A DNA stretch of 64,000 nucleotides from Gymnorhina tibicen (lineage: Eukaryota > Chordata > Aves > Passeriformes > Artamidae), in the NCBI GenBank assembly GCA_013399875.1, contig VXAZ01006886.1:1190107-1254106 (forward strand), in the 5' to 3' direction. How positions within the stretch are numbered: the first letter of the stretch is position 1; every line of letters begins with the position of its first letter. A model generated the notes under the pieces. It saw only the letters and a list, made by a program, of their open reading frames with translations, was not told where the DNA came from and did no database searches. Positions 40,169 to 52,280 of the stretch are shown here, piece by piece. The position numbers and the translations under genes were made by a program.

Positions 40169-43100
40169 AAACACAAGACACAGAAGAGATGTATACTATT
40201 GTTTCATCAGGATATAAAGGGCTAAATTATAAAGCAAGCCAAAAGCTTTATAGTATACAAAAGTCACCCTTTGAAATATCAAGCAAAACAGTCATCAAGA
40301 AGCTCATGGACCTGCCAGCTGCTCTTTCAAAGCTTCAAGTTAACAATTGCTGAGAGAGGCCCTTCAGGCTTCCTTCCCTGCTGAGAATCAGACAAACCTC
40401 AGGTCTAGAGAGCTTCAGTAGTCAAAATGTTCTTCTGTAGTGGTAACGTTGCACCGCTGAAACAAATGGATTTACTTCACTGCTAGTACAACTGGGTATT
40501 TAGGGAGAACTCGCTTCTGCAGGGTTATTATCCACCCAGTGTTGCCAGAAACCAATTTGTGGTTTTTGCGAGAACAGTCATATTGCACTATGGGGTTTTC
40601 AGATGGGGTTAAAGAGTCAAGCAACAGCTCCTCATCTTTCTTCTTCTGATCCTCCTCTTAACATTTTTAATCCCACAGTGAGGAAGAGGAAACAGAGCAG
40701 GAAAAAGAAGTATTTTTTTACTACTAATGTATAGCAGAATATCATTTGCAGAATGTATTACCTGTAAATTAGCAAAAATAGGGATAGTACTATTCCAGGT
40801 GTGCCTTTTCACATCCTGACAGAAACACCTTTGCCACCATTTTAGCTCCTGGCAACTTCCCTTTCCATTCCCAGACTGTTGTCCTTTGCTTTCCCGTCTC
40901 CGTAGGCAGCAGTTACATTGTCACTGGTGCCTCACACAGCTCCCATCCACTCGATTCCATCTGTTCTCATTCTTACACAGCACTTCTGCAAAATGCATCC
41001 TAAAGAAGCCTCAGGCTATTTTACTTGGTGCCCTAGTAATGATGTTCTCTTATGTGAGCACTCGAGAAAGATGACAGGTTGACTCTAATCTACTCCATGC
41101 AGGTGCCATTTGAATTTTAATTATCCCCAGCTAAAAATTCTACTTTCAGGCCATCCTTCTTTATATTTGAACTTAAGATGACAAATTTCATGTGAGGAGA
41201 TTCATTCATGGTGACTATAGACAGCTAATAGAAACATCTAAGTTAGGATCCTAATCAGCAGAAAGAGCAGAGTATTTATCTCTCTCCAGAGACTGTGAGC
41301 AGGGCTCAGTTAAGGGCCTGAAGCTGGCTCAGGTGAACCCAGGCTATATTCTCTGCTTCTCATTTACTCAGGAAGAATCCTGCTCAGGAAGAGTTGTCCC
41401 CTCAGAGTTTCCCCAAGGAGTTCTCAGGGAAAGCAAAGCTTGAAGAGAACACTGCTGCTGCCAGAGGCACAACAGGGGATGTTAGATGGGATGTCATGTT
41501 TTTATGGTCAGTTGTATGGTCATCTTTGTCTCACCATCCTCAAGTTACCACAAATATGGTAAACAGAGCAGGGAATACAGAGAAGTACAAACTGTAGTGC
41601 CTTTAAAGCTCAAGACAATTCAGATACCACAAAACATCTAATTTCCCTCTCAGACACAGGCAGCCTACTCCAAGGCACCTTGCACTGGCTGTAGCCCTGC
41701 AAAATGTGGTCATATTCAGAGCTGAAATGCAGCTGAAATGCACTATAGTAACTACTATCTGCTTCTTCTTAGGGAAGAATCTAGGAAATTTTCTTTCTTT
41801 TTAATTTTATTTTAAAGGTAATGCTATTTCTATTAATGATTCTAACATTCTAGTCAAAATTAAGTATCCAGTTGTCACTGCTAGATCCTGTATATGAAAT
41901 ACAAGCAGAGGGGAGGGAAAGAATTAAACCAGTTTATAATAATTGATATTTCCAGACTATAATCTTGGCATCTCTTTAAATCCATTTATAATTGTTTGCT
42001 ACCTGTTCCTGAATATGAATAGGCTATTTCACCCGTGAAGGGTGAGTGCTAAGTTCCTTCCGTGGTTATGAAAGATCCATAACTCACAAAGGCTGCAAGG
42101 CCAGAGTAAGTGGCAAAGATTTGTCTTTTTTTTTCCTCCAAGCAAGTCAAAGAATCATAACTACCCTTCATGTATGAGACAGTCTATTTGTTCTTCTTTG
42201 TTGTATTTCTTTTAAATTAAGCTTTTTAAGAAGGAACTGAACCCTGGCATCAGACAGTAAACAGAAGGCTGGTGACTGGATAATTAGTACTTTGGGGCTT
42301 GTTGGATAAGCCAAAAACAATTGAAAAAATTTAAAAATATTGTGTTGCCAACATTATTTGGGTTTTTCTTTGGGGCATATTTTCACCAGAGTGAATAACA
42401 AAAGTGATACTGAAGGAAATGTTTTGTTTGATTAGACGTTAAATATATTGTTTCATTTGGCACCATACTTATCATTTAGTTTTTTAAAAAACCTAAATTT
42501 TAATACAGCATTTTATTTCAATGACTTGGTCTGTATAGGAGATAATGAGAAATGAAGCACAGGTTTGAAAGCACAGCAGTGTGAATATCAAAGGACATCT
42601 GAACACTGGCACAACCATGGAAGGAGAAATAAGTACAGGTGTAGGAGCAGAGAGGGACAATAATGCAGAAAGTCAGAAACACAGAACAGGTTTCATGCTT
42701 GAGTTTGAGGCTATTCCTCCTACCCTGACTCCTTGGGCAGCACCACGGAAACCCAGCACAAAGCAGCCACATCACCCTACAGGAACTTACACAGGGATGC
42801 TGGCAGGATATCCAGTCCCAGTCCAGGTTAGTGCGCTGTCCTGTCCCCATGGTCCACTGGGAAGTCACAGCAGAAATACTCTCAGATGATAGTGCAGACA
42901 CCTCCCTGCACAATCCCAGTTCTCTGAAAAGACAACCATGGAAAAGCTACCCCTGAAATAAAAATCAGAGGCAGACATTGAATTGTACTTACCAGACACT
43001 TTTGACTTTGCATTCTGCCTAATAATCCATTTCTGACTGAAGTATTTTGAACATGTCAAACATCCAGGAGCTGCAAGACACTTAAATTCATTTTGCCACT

Positions 43101-44685
43101 TTAACAGTTTTCATCCTCCTCCCCAACATCTCTGTTACAGCCTCTCTCCCCCCGAGTTACAGAGGCCCCAAATGCTGAACCCAAAAGAGAGAGCTGGGTT
43201 TAAAAATCAATATTATGTCACTCTGCAGAGCTAGAAATGTGAGCCTTTCCCTCTAGTGATTAAATGTTGCCAGCTTCCCAATGGGTTTCAGTGTGTTTGT
43301 TTCCAACCCTGACGGTCTCAGGATTTTAAAGTGACATTTCAATGATCCTTACAGGAAATGCATATTTCTCATACGAACAGGTTTTAAAACCTCAGGGAGT
43401 ATATCCTGAAAGGATATACATGGATTTTACAGCACAACAAAGTGGTTACTGTTAATTGCACTATCAGTTTTGTACACATCAACCAAGTCACCTGCTCCCT
43501 TCATCTGCAGAGGTGGGTACTGGCATTGGAAAAGATCGTGGGTGATTTCTTTGCAGTGCTTTACAGACACAGAAGTGTTCCTATAAAATATTAAGGCATT
43601 TGTCAAATACTTTACTTCCCAAATAATCTATTAGATGTAGCAATGGAATGTAAATTCTTTTGCCAGTAATAAGACTGAAAAGAGCATTGGCAAATCTGTA
43701 ACCTGCATTTCCCCTTTATTATTTCATCTTCAGGTATCAGTTTGTCATCAGTAACTTTAAAAAGCTTTTACACTTAAGGTGAAATATTTTTGTCTACTTC
43801 TTGCTCATAAGTAGTTTTGGAATTTAATAATAGAAGTAGAAAAACATGGAAGGTAAAATATTCAATTATTAGAAAACATACTAAAATAGAAAAATATTAG
43901 AAATACATTTTTACTACTTTTTATGCTCAGTATACAGCAGAACACTGGTAGCACAAGCGAACAGCTCTCAGCTCAGCACAGTTTTTCTATGTGCAACAGA
44001 AGCAACAAAACTTAGTTTCTTACAGTAAAATAATTTTCTGTAGTAAAGGGTTGTGTCCTTTACTGCTGCCAAAGAAAATATAAAATGGCTGAATTCTTTC
44101 TGCTCTCTTGTCTCTGGGCAACGATTTGTGTTTCTTTCCTCTACCTAGCTACTGGTTTCCAAATTCTAAACCACTGCTACAGCTAAGTGGAATTCAAACA
44201 TGCATTACTACAAATAAAATAAAAATGTTTTGCTATAAATCTCTTTCGTCTGCCTTCACCTTCAAAGGACTTGGAGTTGGACTGGTTTTACCCTCAGTTC
44301 CCAGAAGTAATTGGGATCCGTAAGTGCCCTTCAATTCCCATAATGCATTTATATTAAAATTATACTAAATCTCAGGTTGCTCTGTGGAAATGTATTAGAG
44401 CTGATATAACAACCCTCAGCCCAGGCAATAAGTGCAATCTATCCATTTATGTTGCTCACTGCTGCATCCAGCAAAAACAAGAAAATATAGCCATGAAAGT
44501 AAGATATAATAACACTTGAAAATTCTTTAATTTAAGCTATTTCTAGTAATAATAGTTTCTACCTATTATTATTGTCTCATCTAGTTATTTGTCTTATCTA
44601 GATATTAAGGCTGAACTTTTCTTTATTTCTTAACCAACTCAGATTGTTAGGCTGAGCTCATTTTCTATTCATAATTACCAAAGGG

Positions 44686-44696
44686 AAAAAAAAAAA
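44686..44696. repeat. A11 homopolymer
   Basis: Eleven consecutive A; no recognisable retroposon upstream. Confidence 0.95.
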
Positions 44697-46155
44697 GACA
44701 AAGAACTCAAACTTATCTTGCAAGATATTTTGGAAGTTTTCCCAATTAGTCAAGGATTTCCTATAGATAAATCTTCAGCCCTTTCAATGAGGAGAACAAG
44801 TGTAGGATTTGTGTGTATGTATCACATATAGAATGTGAATTTCTAAGTGCCTGTGCCAATATTATTTCAAAAGCCTGCTAAGATCTCCTGGGAAAAAAAA
44901 TTGCCTTGTAATTTCTGTATTTATTTCCTTTCTTTATTTCAACGTGAATTATAAATAACAATTAAGAATTACAAGACTCCTATTTTTATGAAAGACTCAG
45001 TCTCTAGTAAAAACTAAAGCCACTCTAGTTGCTCACTGTCAAAGCTCCTCATTTGTGTTATCTCAGCAAACTGTAGTGGAAACGATCACAATAAAAAGGT
45101 AATTATTATTTTTACTTTCTTGAAATTATAAAAAGGAATGTGTTATTTCCTATGAAATAAAAATCTTGGAAGCATTTTTATTAGTAACAAGCCTCCAAAA
45201 GATGTAAGCATGGATGTGAAACAAGGGATTAGACATTTACATTCTTCCCTCCAGAATGGATTTCTGAGTAGAATATTTTTCAAATTTACACCAGATATCA
45301 GTGATATGAGGCTTAGGCCCTGGAGCTGTAGGCTACCACACCTTTTACAGAATGAAAATTATTGTTCTCTGTATGTACTAGGAAGAATTAAGAGTCTCAA
45401 TTCACTTCAGGCACTGCTTGCCAGACTTCCTGCCCCCAGAATGTAATATTTTTTAGGTGACACATTTTAAGCTTGTGGGTTTGAAGAAAGACATACCTCA
45501 GGCAAACAGACACATAAAGTAGAGCACATCTTCCCATCTCATTAGAGGACTGTATTTCTGAATCCAACCACGTCTTCCTTCTGTCATGCCTTTTCTTAGG
45601 AGTAATATCCATACTCCAGTCATAATGAGATAAACAACTCCTAAATGTGATTTTATTCAAATCAAAGATGGTCCACATCGAAGTTCCAGCTACAAGCAGC
45701 ACTTTTTTATGAGAATGTTTGATTCTTCAAGAGCTACCTGACATACGAATGTGATGAACAGACCACAGGAGGATGTTTTTTGTTAGTATATGAATACTGT
45801 TTAGGAGTTAACTATGTCTATTTTTCTTCCAAGCATTTCCAGCTAAGTTTTACTGAAAGAACCAAACAAAGCTGAGAATTTCTTCTGCAGCCTTGTCAGG
45901 ACTTGGTATTTCTGTTTGTCTCCTTACCATTTATGAACAAAATTACATCTGTGAAAAATAATGAATTAATTTCAGACTCAACATCCAAGTTCTCCAGACT
46001 GAATTCTGTCAGGCACCCTCACACCACCACATTGACTGGCACTGCATCCAATGGCACAGAGCAGCCAGGTGGTGTCGTTAATTAGGCACTAAATATCCCT
46101 AGATCTGCTTGTGTCAGGATGAGAGGGCTGTGGCTGGACGTGCAGCCCATCATGT

Positions 46156-46169
46156 CACACACACACACA
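46156..46169. repeat. (CA)7 microsatellite
   Basis: Seven perfect CA units. Confidence 0.96.
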
Positions 46170-48005
46170 GCGTGATTTATGCGCCACGCTGCTCAGCTGT
46201 CACTGAACTGTGCCTTCATACAGCCCAGCTGGATAAACCAATTCCACTTCAACCTTACCAAGCAAATCCGTTCTCACTGGCTTGCGCACAGCAAGGAGAG
46301 TCTCAGTTAATATAAGATGTTTTTCTTATTATTTCCTAAGAATGCACATTTCTAATTATCTCAGATCATGTTTTCTGCACTACTTTACCAAAAGGTCCTT
46401 GTCTGAATTGCATCTGTCTCTCATGCTTGGCATTGCTTTACTTTTGATTTATATTCACACGATTACTGTTATGATTTTATATACACATATATAAAGCATA
46501 AATGTTTTACCAGCATAAACAGCACAATTACATGCTATATTTATTACACGAAACACTTCATAATTGATTGCTAAATGCTACGTAGTTAAATTTTCCTTTC
46601 CCTGAACAGAATCATGACATTCGAATATAGATTCAAAAATAGAGTGCTGCCAATAGTTTTAAATAAATGCTGTACAGCACAAAATACTCGTTGCTGGCAT
46701 CAGCTGCAGTTTACTTTTGTTTAAGTTTAAGCTTGTTTTTAAAAATATAACCAGTTTTAAAGGAAGTGACCAATTTCCCAGAGGTTGTTCCCATGCCAGC
46801 CATGACAACATTAAGCTTAAAGCATTTTAAAAGGATTTTACAAGAAAGTTTTGTCACTGAAAAGTAATTTTTGGCTGTTATTGTGATAATCTGGATATCA
46901 GACATGTGCACAAACACATCCACTCACAATGTTCGTACATTAAATTTCAAAATCATCCCCTAAATTCTGTACTCTTTTCAGAACAGGCAATTGTAAAAAC
47001 ACAAAGAAGTTAATTCAATTCCAAACTGTAATTTTGCTATCACAACACGAGGCATTTTTAGACACAAACACAGAAAAGGCTATTTGTACCTTAATTATTA
47101 TTAGCATGCAGTAAGATATCACCTGCTGCTGTAAGTGCTGAAGAACTTGTCATAGTGTGTACAATTGCTAATGTATACACAATAAGGGAATTTACATTTC
47201 ATTCAAGCACTCGCTTTCTAAATTCTTTACTGTATATTCTGTAAATCTCATACTATTGCTTATTAAGAAATTCTGTAGCATTGCCAGAGGTGGTAACTGT
47301 AATGCAGAATTGTTTATGCAGTGCAGGAAATTAATGTAAAGGTTTTCTAAGAGAATACTCACCACTGGACTTGTTTAGCTTGTTGGAATGATTCTAAAGG
47401 ATATTGAAACAAAGAAAAGAAAGTGTTTGTTTCATTTTGTTTTGGTTTTCTGTTAAAAAAGAGGGAGGGATGAGAGTTACATTAATTACTTGAGATATTT
47501 GGTATATGAAATTTATTTTCTGACCTGCTGTGCACTTTTTAAAGTTAATTGTGCCATAAATCAAAACTGTATAAAGCATTTAAAATTTCTAAATATGCTC
47601 CAAGTGCAGACTCTAAAGGAAGTTTTTCAAAACCTATATGCTGAGCCAGATCTATGAATTGATCCCATTACTCTAAAGATTAGAGTTTAGCTAAAGGCTA
47701 GAGTTTACCTTGTCAGACAAACTAAATAATATGTGTACTGTACAGATCCCAATTAATGCTTCCCAGATAGAAACTAGGATTAGTTTTAAATTGACTGTGC
47801 AGATTTTGCATCATCATTTGAGTCCTTTTACTGAAGGCTGTTGTACAGATGCTTCACTAGAATACATCCAGCTATTACCCTGTGGAAAATGTGGGGAAGT
47901 GCAGGGAGAGAAAGCAGCAAACACTCAATAATGTGGAATCAGCATGCCTGGCATCTGAGAGAGCTAAACACCCAAAGCTCACCTGGGCAATTAGTCTGGT
48001 CATGC

Positions 48006-48035
48006 AGCATGGGAATTTCTAGCATGGGAATTTCT
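48006..48035. repeat. 15-bp perfect tandem duplication
   Basis: 'agcatgggaatttct' occurs twice in direct succession (48006-48020 and 48021-48035) with no mismatch. A recent slippage product by its perfection. Confidence 0.95.
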
Positions 48036-48329
48036 AGACATCCCAACCATTCTGAACTATTTTAAGTTTCCTTCTTGAGAAACAGAGATCCAGTCATTAA
48101 TATCTTTTTCTTTCAAAGACAAAACTCTGTCCTTGTTTCCTGAACGTTCCCCTTTAAAAGAAGAGGGAACATCCTGTCTGAGACTCATACCAATCAATGT
48201 CCTAATTAGTTAGGATTCTTTCACTGAAAATGATTTTTCATTTTAGAAGTGTCATTTCTTTAAAAATCAAAGCTTCTCTGCAGAAATGCATTGCTTTCAA
48301 ATAATTAAGGTCTGGCATGAATTAACTCA

Positions 48330-48455
48330 GGGCCTGTGATTAGCTGAAGGCCTAATGACTAAGGCACTTCCTGAGGATGTGGAAGATCCCGGTTCAAACC
48401 TGGCCTGCCTGATTCAGACCAGGAATTCAAATCCCACAGTCTCTCATGTCCCCAG
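48330..48455 (+). repeat. old tRNA-like / MIR-like element with inverted repeat
   Basis: Contains 'taatgactaaggcacttcct' followed by 'gatgtggaagatcccggttc' and 'aaacctgg'. This resembles the tRNA-derived head of CORE-SINEs and of an ancient interspersed element seen in turtle, crocodile and bird DNA. 'ggttcaaacct' (48391-48401) is close to a pol III B box (GGTTCRANNCC). The block is an imperfect hairpin: the left arm (48376-48403) pairs with the right arm ('aggaattcaaatcccaca' then 'ctctcatgtccc', to about 48452) around a 15-nt centre ('cctgcctgattcaga'). Substitutions are numerous, so it is an inactive fossil. The 48590-48850 segment ('ctgcctaaataggggactcc') may be the tail of the same element. 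The family name is not certain. Confidence 0.5.
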
Positions 48456-50296
48456 TAAATACTTCACATTTGGCTCTGGAAAGCCAGCCCTTCCTTTATC
48501 AGAGGACATCTCTTTGCACAGACAGCACAATGCCAACAGCAAATGCTTTGGGAGATTCATCCCCAGCCTGATGCAGGCAATAGCAATGTATTGACTGGGG
48601 CATCCATGCAGCATGTGGATATAGAAGGCTGAGACAACATCCAGCTGCCTAAATAGGGGACTCCAGTGCCATTTCAAGCACCTCAGTATGAGCCATCTCT
48701 TCAACAGGTATAACAGAGAGAACTGCAGGCCTGGAAGAGGACCTGTGCCCAGATGAGAGAGTTTAAGGCATCTCCAGTGGCTGTGCTTAGTCAGGTAAAT
48801 CCCTCTCATGTACCTGGGCAAGCCAAAAGCTTGAATGTGCATTGACAAAGTCCTCTGTGAATAACGTGAGTTGGCTGAACATCAACTGCTCTGAATGAGC
48901 CTTCTCTTACAATCTCAGTAAATCTCATCTAAATTTTAGATAGATGTTTTGGGGTTTTGTTAGTGCTGAAAATTTTCTGTGATACAAAAACTATTGGTCT
49001 GTAAAGTTAAGTAAGTCTGAGATAGGTGCTCGGTGTGGTTTCCCAGTACGGTTTTGTACAGACAAGAAGGGAAGCTAATATCCACATTCTGTTTCAGAAT
49101 AAGCTGCTAAATAATGTCAAAGTAGTTCTAAGGGAGAAATCAATCCTATGCACTGTGGGTCTGTAAGTTTTCCAGTCTATCCAAAACCAAAATACATCTG
49201 GTTTACCAAGCTAGGCTGCATGTGTGCACTAATAATAACTGTGTTTCATTGTCTGACTGGCATCTACACTGTTTTCTCCAGGAGAAAATTACCTAAAACA
49301 GCGTGTCCTTCAGGACAAAACTGCTGTGATCTCACTATGGGAATCCTATGGCATAGTTTACTACCATTTGTGTCATTCTATTTAATTTGCTATTTCTTCC
49401 TTATGCCATGTGGGTAATAATCACAGCAAATTGATTCCCTTGAGCTCCTTGGACAATTAAAGCTATTTGGTTATTGCCACCTGCCTGCTGTTTCCATTAA
49501 TGCAATTTTCAAGACTTTTTTCTTCCTTCCTGCTTCTCACCCCAGTAAATTCTTTGCTCAGTCTTGACACATTGCTGTGCTGCAATTAGAGTTAAAAGGC
49601 TGTGGAGGGCATCTGTCCCTGAATGTGATCAGTCACACTTCCAAATATTGCTTTGTCATATGCAAATTTAGTTTTGAGAATTTGTGAAACTTAGCTTTTT
49701 TTAATACACAGTCTAAGGGAAATATATATGTGCTGACATGCTCTTTTTAATCATATTCTGGGTAGCTTGGCTATTATTCCTGTAACTATTTTATTCTCAT
49801 TATATTTGTGATATTTAATTAATTACCTGTTATATTCTAACTTCTTTGTTAAATACATGTATGAGAGAGTAAAATATGTGCTGGATTTATCTGTATGTGT
49901 GTGTGTTTTTGCTGTTTGTCATGTCTTTAACCTCTTCTTTCTTGGAATGTTTTGGCTTTGCTCCTCTATTTCTCTAGTTCACTGTCAGCATTTTCAGATC
50001 TGCATTTTCAAATAAGCCTGTTGTGATCTCTCTTTCTTTCCAAGATCAAACTGGCCACTGACTTTTGTGGAGAAGAAAGGCAAAAAGCAGAATAAGGTCA
50101 TGGATCATAGAAGTAAAGATGAAAAAGGGGAAGAACAAAATGAAAGGTCTCAGTTCCAGTTCTGTTAAGGAAAATTGAAGTTGTTCTTTATACAACAGCT
50201 GGAACAAGAGGGAATCTGAAACTGATTTCTGCTTTTAAAAATGCAGTCAAATGGGATTAGATTTCCTCATTAACCTCCTTTAACTGCTCTAGTCAG
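48456..50296. other. non-coding DNA, nothing firmly recognised
   Basis: 48.59-48.85 kb may be the tail of the old tRNA-like element. The rest is unique. An 89-codon frame at 49148-49417 is hydrophobic but has no upstream exon or known motif. Confidence 0.6.
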
Positions 50297-50400
50297 ATCA
50301 CAGAATCACAGAACATTGTGAGTTGGAAGGTACACACAAGGACCACCAAGTCCAACTTTAAAGTGAATGGCCTGATGCATTTGCTGTTCATAGCCTGGGT
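50297..50400 (-). repeat. CR1 LINE fragment (3' end)
   Basis: Begins with 'gatcacagaatcacagaaca' followed by 'gagttggaaggtacacacaa' and 'ggaccaccaagtccaact'. This is the reverse complement of a CR1 3' terminus, whose tail gives runs of CAGAATCACAGAATC followed by GTTGGAAGGGACC..CCAAGTCCAAC. The first 70 bp or so are clear. The part after about 50370 ('gtgaatggcctgatgcattt') fits only loosely, so the right edge is uncertain. It lies about 250 bp upstream of the candidate splice acceptor at 50645. Confidence 0.8.
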
Positions 50401-50645
50401 TCTCCACACAAAATCACCGAGATTGAGAGGTTGCAGTGGGATAAACACATTGCAAGAATCATCCTCACATGATTCTGATGATCACAAACAGCTGATCAAC
50501 TTACAGACAAGTCCTTATGGACTCACTAACTTGTCACTGCACAAATACAACCTTATGGTGTTCTCCATATTGCAGGCGGCAGTGAGAAAAGACAAAACTT
50601 GAAAAATAGCCTTGATTTTACCCATTGTTATTACTCTTTTTTCAG

Positions 50646-50825
50646 TCAGTCAAGGCAAGTTTGTACATTGAGATATTTAGACCCACAGCCTAAGCACAAA
50701 TGTGGATCCAAAAAAGCAGCTTACAAACTGAATGCGCACGTAGGACATAAACTGGACCAGCAACAGAGAGAACAGACATCACGCCAATTCCAGCTTTACC
50801 CCCCAAAAAACATGGCAGAAAAACG
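50646..50825 (+). CDS. candidate internal exon of an unrecognised gene (unverified)
   Basis: What is seen: a pyrimidine-rich acceptor ('ttattactcttttttcag', AG at 50644-50645), then 180 nt with no stop in one frame, then a consensus donor GTGAGT at 50826-50831. The frame enters at the third base of a codon and leaves after the second base, so the exon is symmetrical (phase 2 to phase 2) and adds 60 codons. The predicted peptide is basic and glutamine-rich, with two cysteines (V-C-T-L-R-Y-L-D near the start, H-K-C-G-S-K-K after it) and a Q-Q-Q-R-E-Q stretch in its second half. No known domain is recognised. The genomic frame runs into a stop (TGA, 50827-50829) only if the donor is ignored. Without splicing evidence this could be a chance open block or a lncRNA exon. 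Confidence 0.3.
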
Positions 50826-51568
50826 GTGAGTAAAAGGAGCACCAGAAGTCATCAAAAAATCCTAATTTAAGAACCCATTTTTTAAAAAGTTTCCTTAGAT
50901 TTTATAATGTTCCACTAGATCTTAAACACCAGGGTAGAATTTCCAGTCTTTGCAGATCATTTAAAAGCTTAAGGGATTATCAAACCAGTCGTTGAAAATG
51001 ACATTTTCACTGTACAAATATTTGTCTATTAAATACGCTGTATGGCACAGGACCTGATCAGCCTTGGCAGTGTTACAGGTTCTTCATACACTGCAAACCC
51101 CACTGTTTCCTCATAAAGCTGTCAAGTCTAGGTTTAATGAAACATATATAAATTCAATGATGTTAGCCATGTCTTGGCAAGTTAATTCATTTTGTTTTTT
51201 TCCTGTTGAGTCCCTCCTATTAGGACTTTTATCAATTTATCATTTTAGGAGGACCACAGCAGTTCTCTTGCTGGCACTGGAATAAAAAAATTGAAGAATA
51301 AGTTTAATTTTCAAACAGCCAAAATATTTAGATATATAAAAATACCTCTTAATTGACCATTATTATACTAATTAGCAGACAATGAAAAATTAGGGAGTTT
51401 TAGTAAGAACTGTCTCCAAACTGACCCTAAACCTCTACTTGCGACTTCCTATTGTCCCACAAATTGTTCCATGCCCTATGCTACTTCATTTGTAATTAGA
51501 GCCAAGGGATTTCACTTCACATTCCCTTCACAGATGCCGGGTCTGAATGATCCAGAAGATAAGAACAG

Positions 51569-51900
51569 CTTACACTGAATGGTTTCAGTTGGAAAAGACC
51601 TGTAAGACCACTGAGTCCAATAATTCCCCCAGCACTGACCAGTCCACCACTAGACCACATCCCCAGGTGAACACATCCACACAGCTTTTAACCATGTCCA
51701 GGAATGGCAACTCGACCACAGCCCTGGGCAGCCTGTTCCAGTGCCTGACAACCATTCCTGTTCCAGTGCCTGACAACCCTTCCTCAATATCCAATCCAAA
51801 CCTCCCCTGGCACAATTTGAGTCCTATCTCCCGTCACCTGGGAGAAGAAACCATCCCCCACTCCCCTAAAACTCCTCGTATTTGCAGGAAACAGTGGAAA
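51569..51900 (-). repeat. CR1 LINE fragment (3' ~330 bp) with internal duplication
   Basis: The best-preserved repeat in the window. On the + strand it reads as reverse-complement CR1: 'ggtttcagttggaaaagacc', 'actgagtccaataattcccc', 'agcacatcc'-like spacing, 'ccctgggcagcctgttccag', 'tgcctgacaacc', 'caatatccaatccaaacctc', 'ccctggcacaatttgagtcc' and 'cacctgggagaagaaaccat'. Compared with the CR1 consensus, the 'GTGAAGAAATTTTTCC' segment is missing and is replaced by a second copy of the 'tgttccagtgcctgacaac' block (see 51734-51783). No intact RT frame; 5'-truncated. It sits inside the putative intron between the two candidate exons at 50646 and 52281. Two open frames overlap this interval (51547-51909 + and 51585-51815 -); both are products of the repeat. 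Confidence 0.94.
51734..51783. repeat. 25-bp tandem duplication inside CR1
   Basis: Two adjacent 25-bp units (51734-51758 and 51759-51783), both beginning 'tgttccagtgcctgacaacc', differ at one position (a/c at unit position 21). The duplication lies within the CR1 piece and is not part of the CR1 consensus, so it arose after or during insertion, for example by replication slippage or template jumping. Confidence 0.9.
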
Positions 51901-52280
51901 CACGAGTAGAAGCAACCGAGTTCGTTCATTTGAAAAACATAAATACACAATGTTATCAAGTGTGCAATGAAAACCTGAAAATTTGCCCACTGAATTTATG
52001 ATGAATGCTTTAAATTTCCTTGAAGATTCTGAACAGACATTTAAACGTCTGAGGTAAACAATCAGTCTATTCCCAGAAGAATTTGTAAGAGAAGTGAAAA
52101 GCCAGGAATAACCCAATGCATTAATTCTGTCAAGTTATTTACATGGTCCCATTTACAATTCTAGTTCAGTTTAATTATCTCCATAGAGAGTTTTGAACTG
52201 AAGAGAGAAATTTTGTCCAAAAAGAAGTTTGCATGTAATCACAGTGGCTTTTTTTTCTTTTTCTTTTTTCTCTCTGGTAG

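Larger units (their letters stand above)
38131..48005. other. non-coding DNA, nothing recognised apart from low-complexity tracts
   Basis: No gene or transposon is identified. 42518-42913 is open on both strands (131 codons minus, 102 plus) without domains. 46.5-47.4 kb is AT-rich, repeat-free sequence with several TAAT and AATTA words. Confidence 0.65.

Noticed and set aside
42518..42913. 131-codon minus and 102-codon plus frames on opposite strands
   Set aside because: Mutually overlapping, no recognisable motif, no consistent splice sites.
48354..48420. Functional tRNA gene
   Set aside because: Only a B-box-like motif; no cloverleaf, no anticodon arm, and the block is an imperfect palindrome, so it is a fossil repeat.
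48444..48848. 134-codon minus-strand frame
   Set aside because: It overlaps the fossil tRNA-like element and its possible tail; no domain or splice context.
50318..50602. 94-codon plus-strand frame
   Set aside because: Its 5' part is CR1 3'-tail sequence and the rest has no recognisable domain.
51547..51909. 120-codon plus-strand frame
   Set aside because: It lies almost entirely inside the reverse-complement CR1 tail, so it is an artefact of the repeat.
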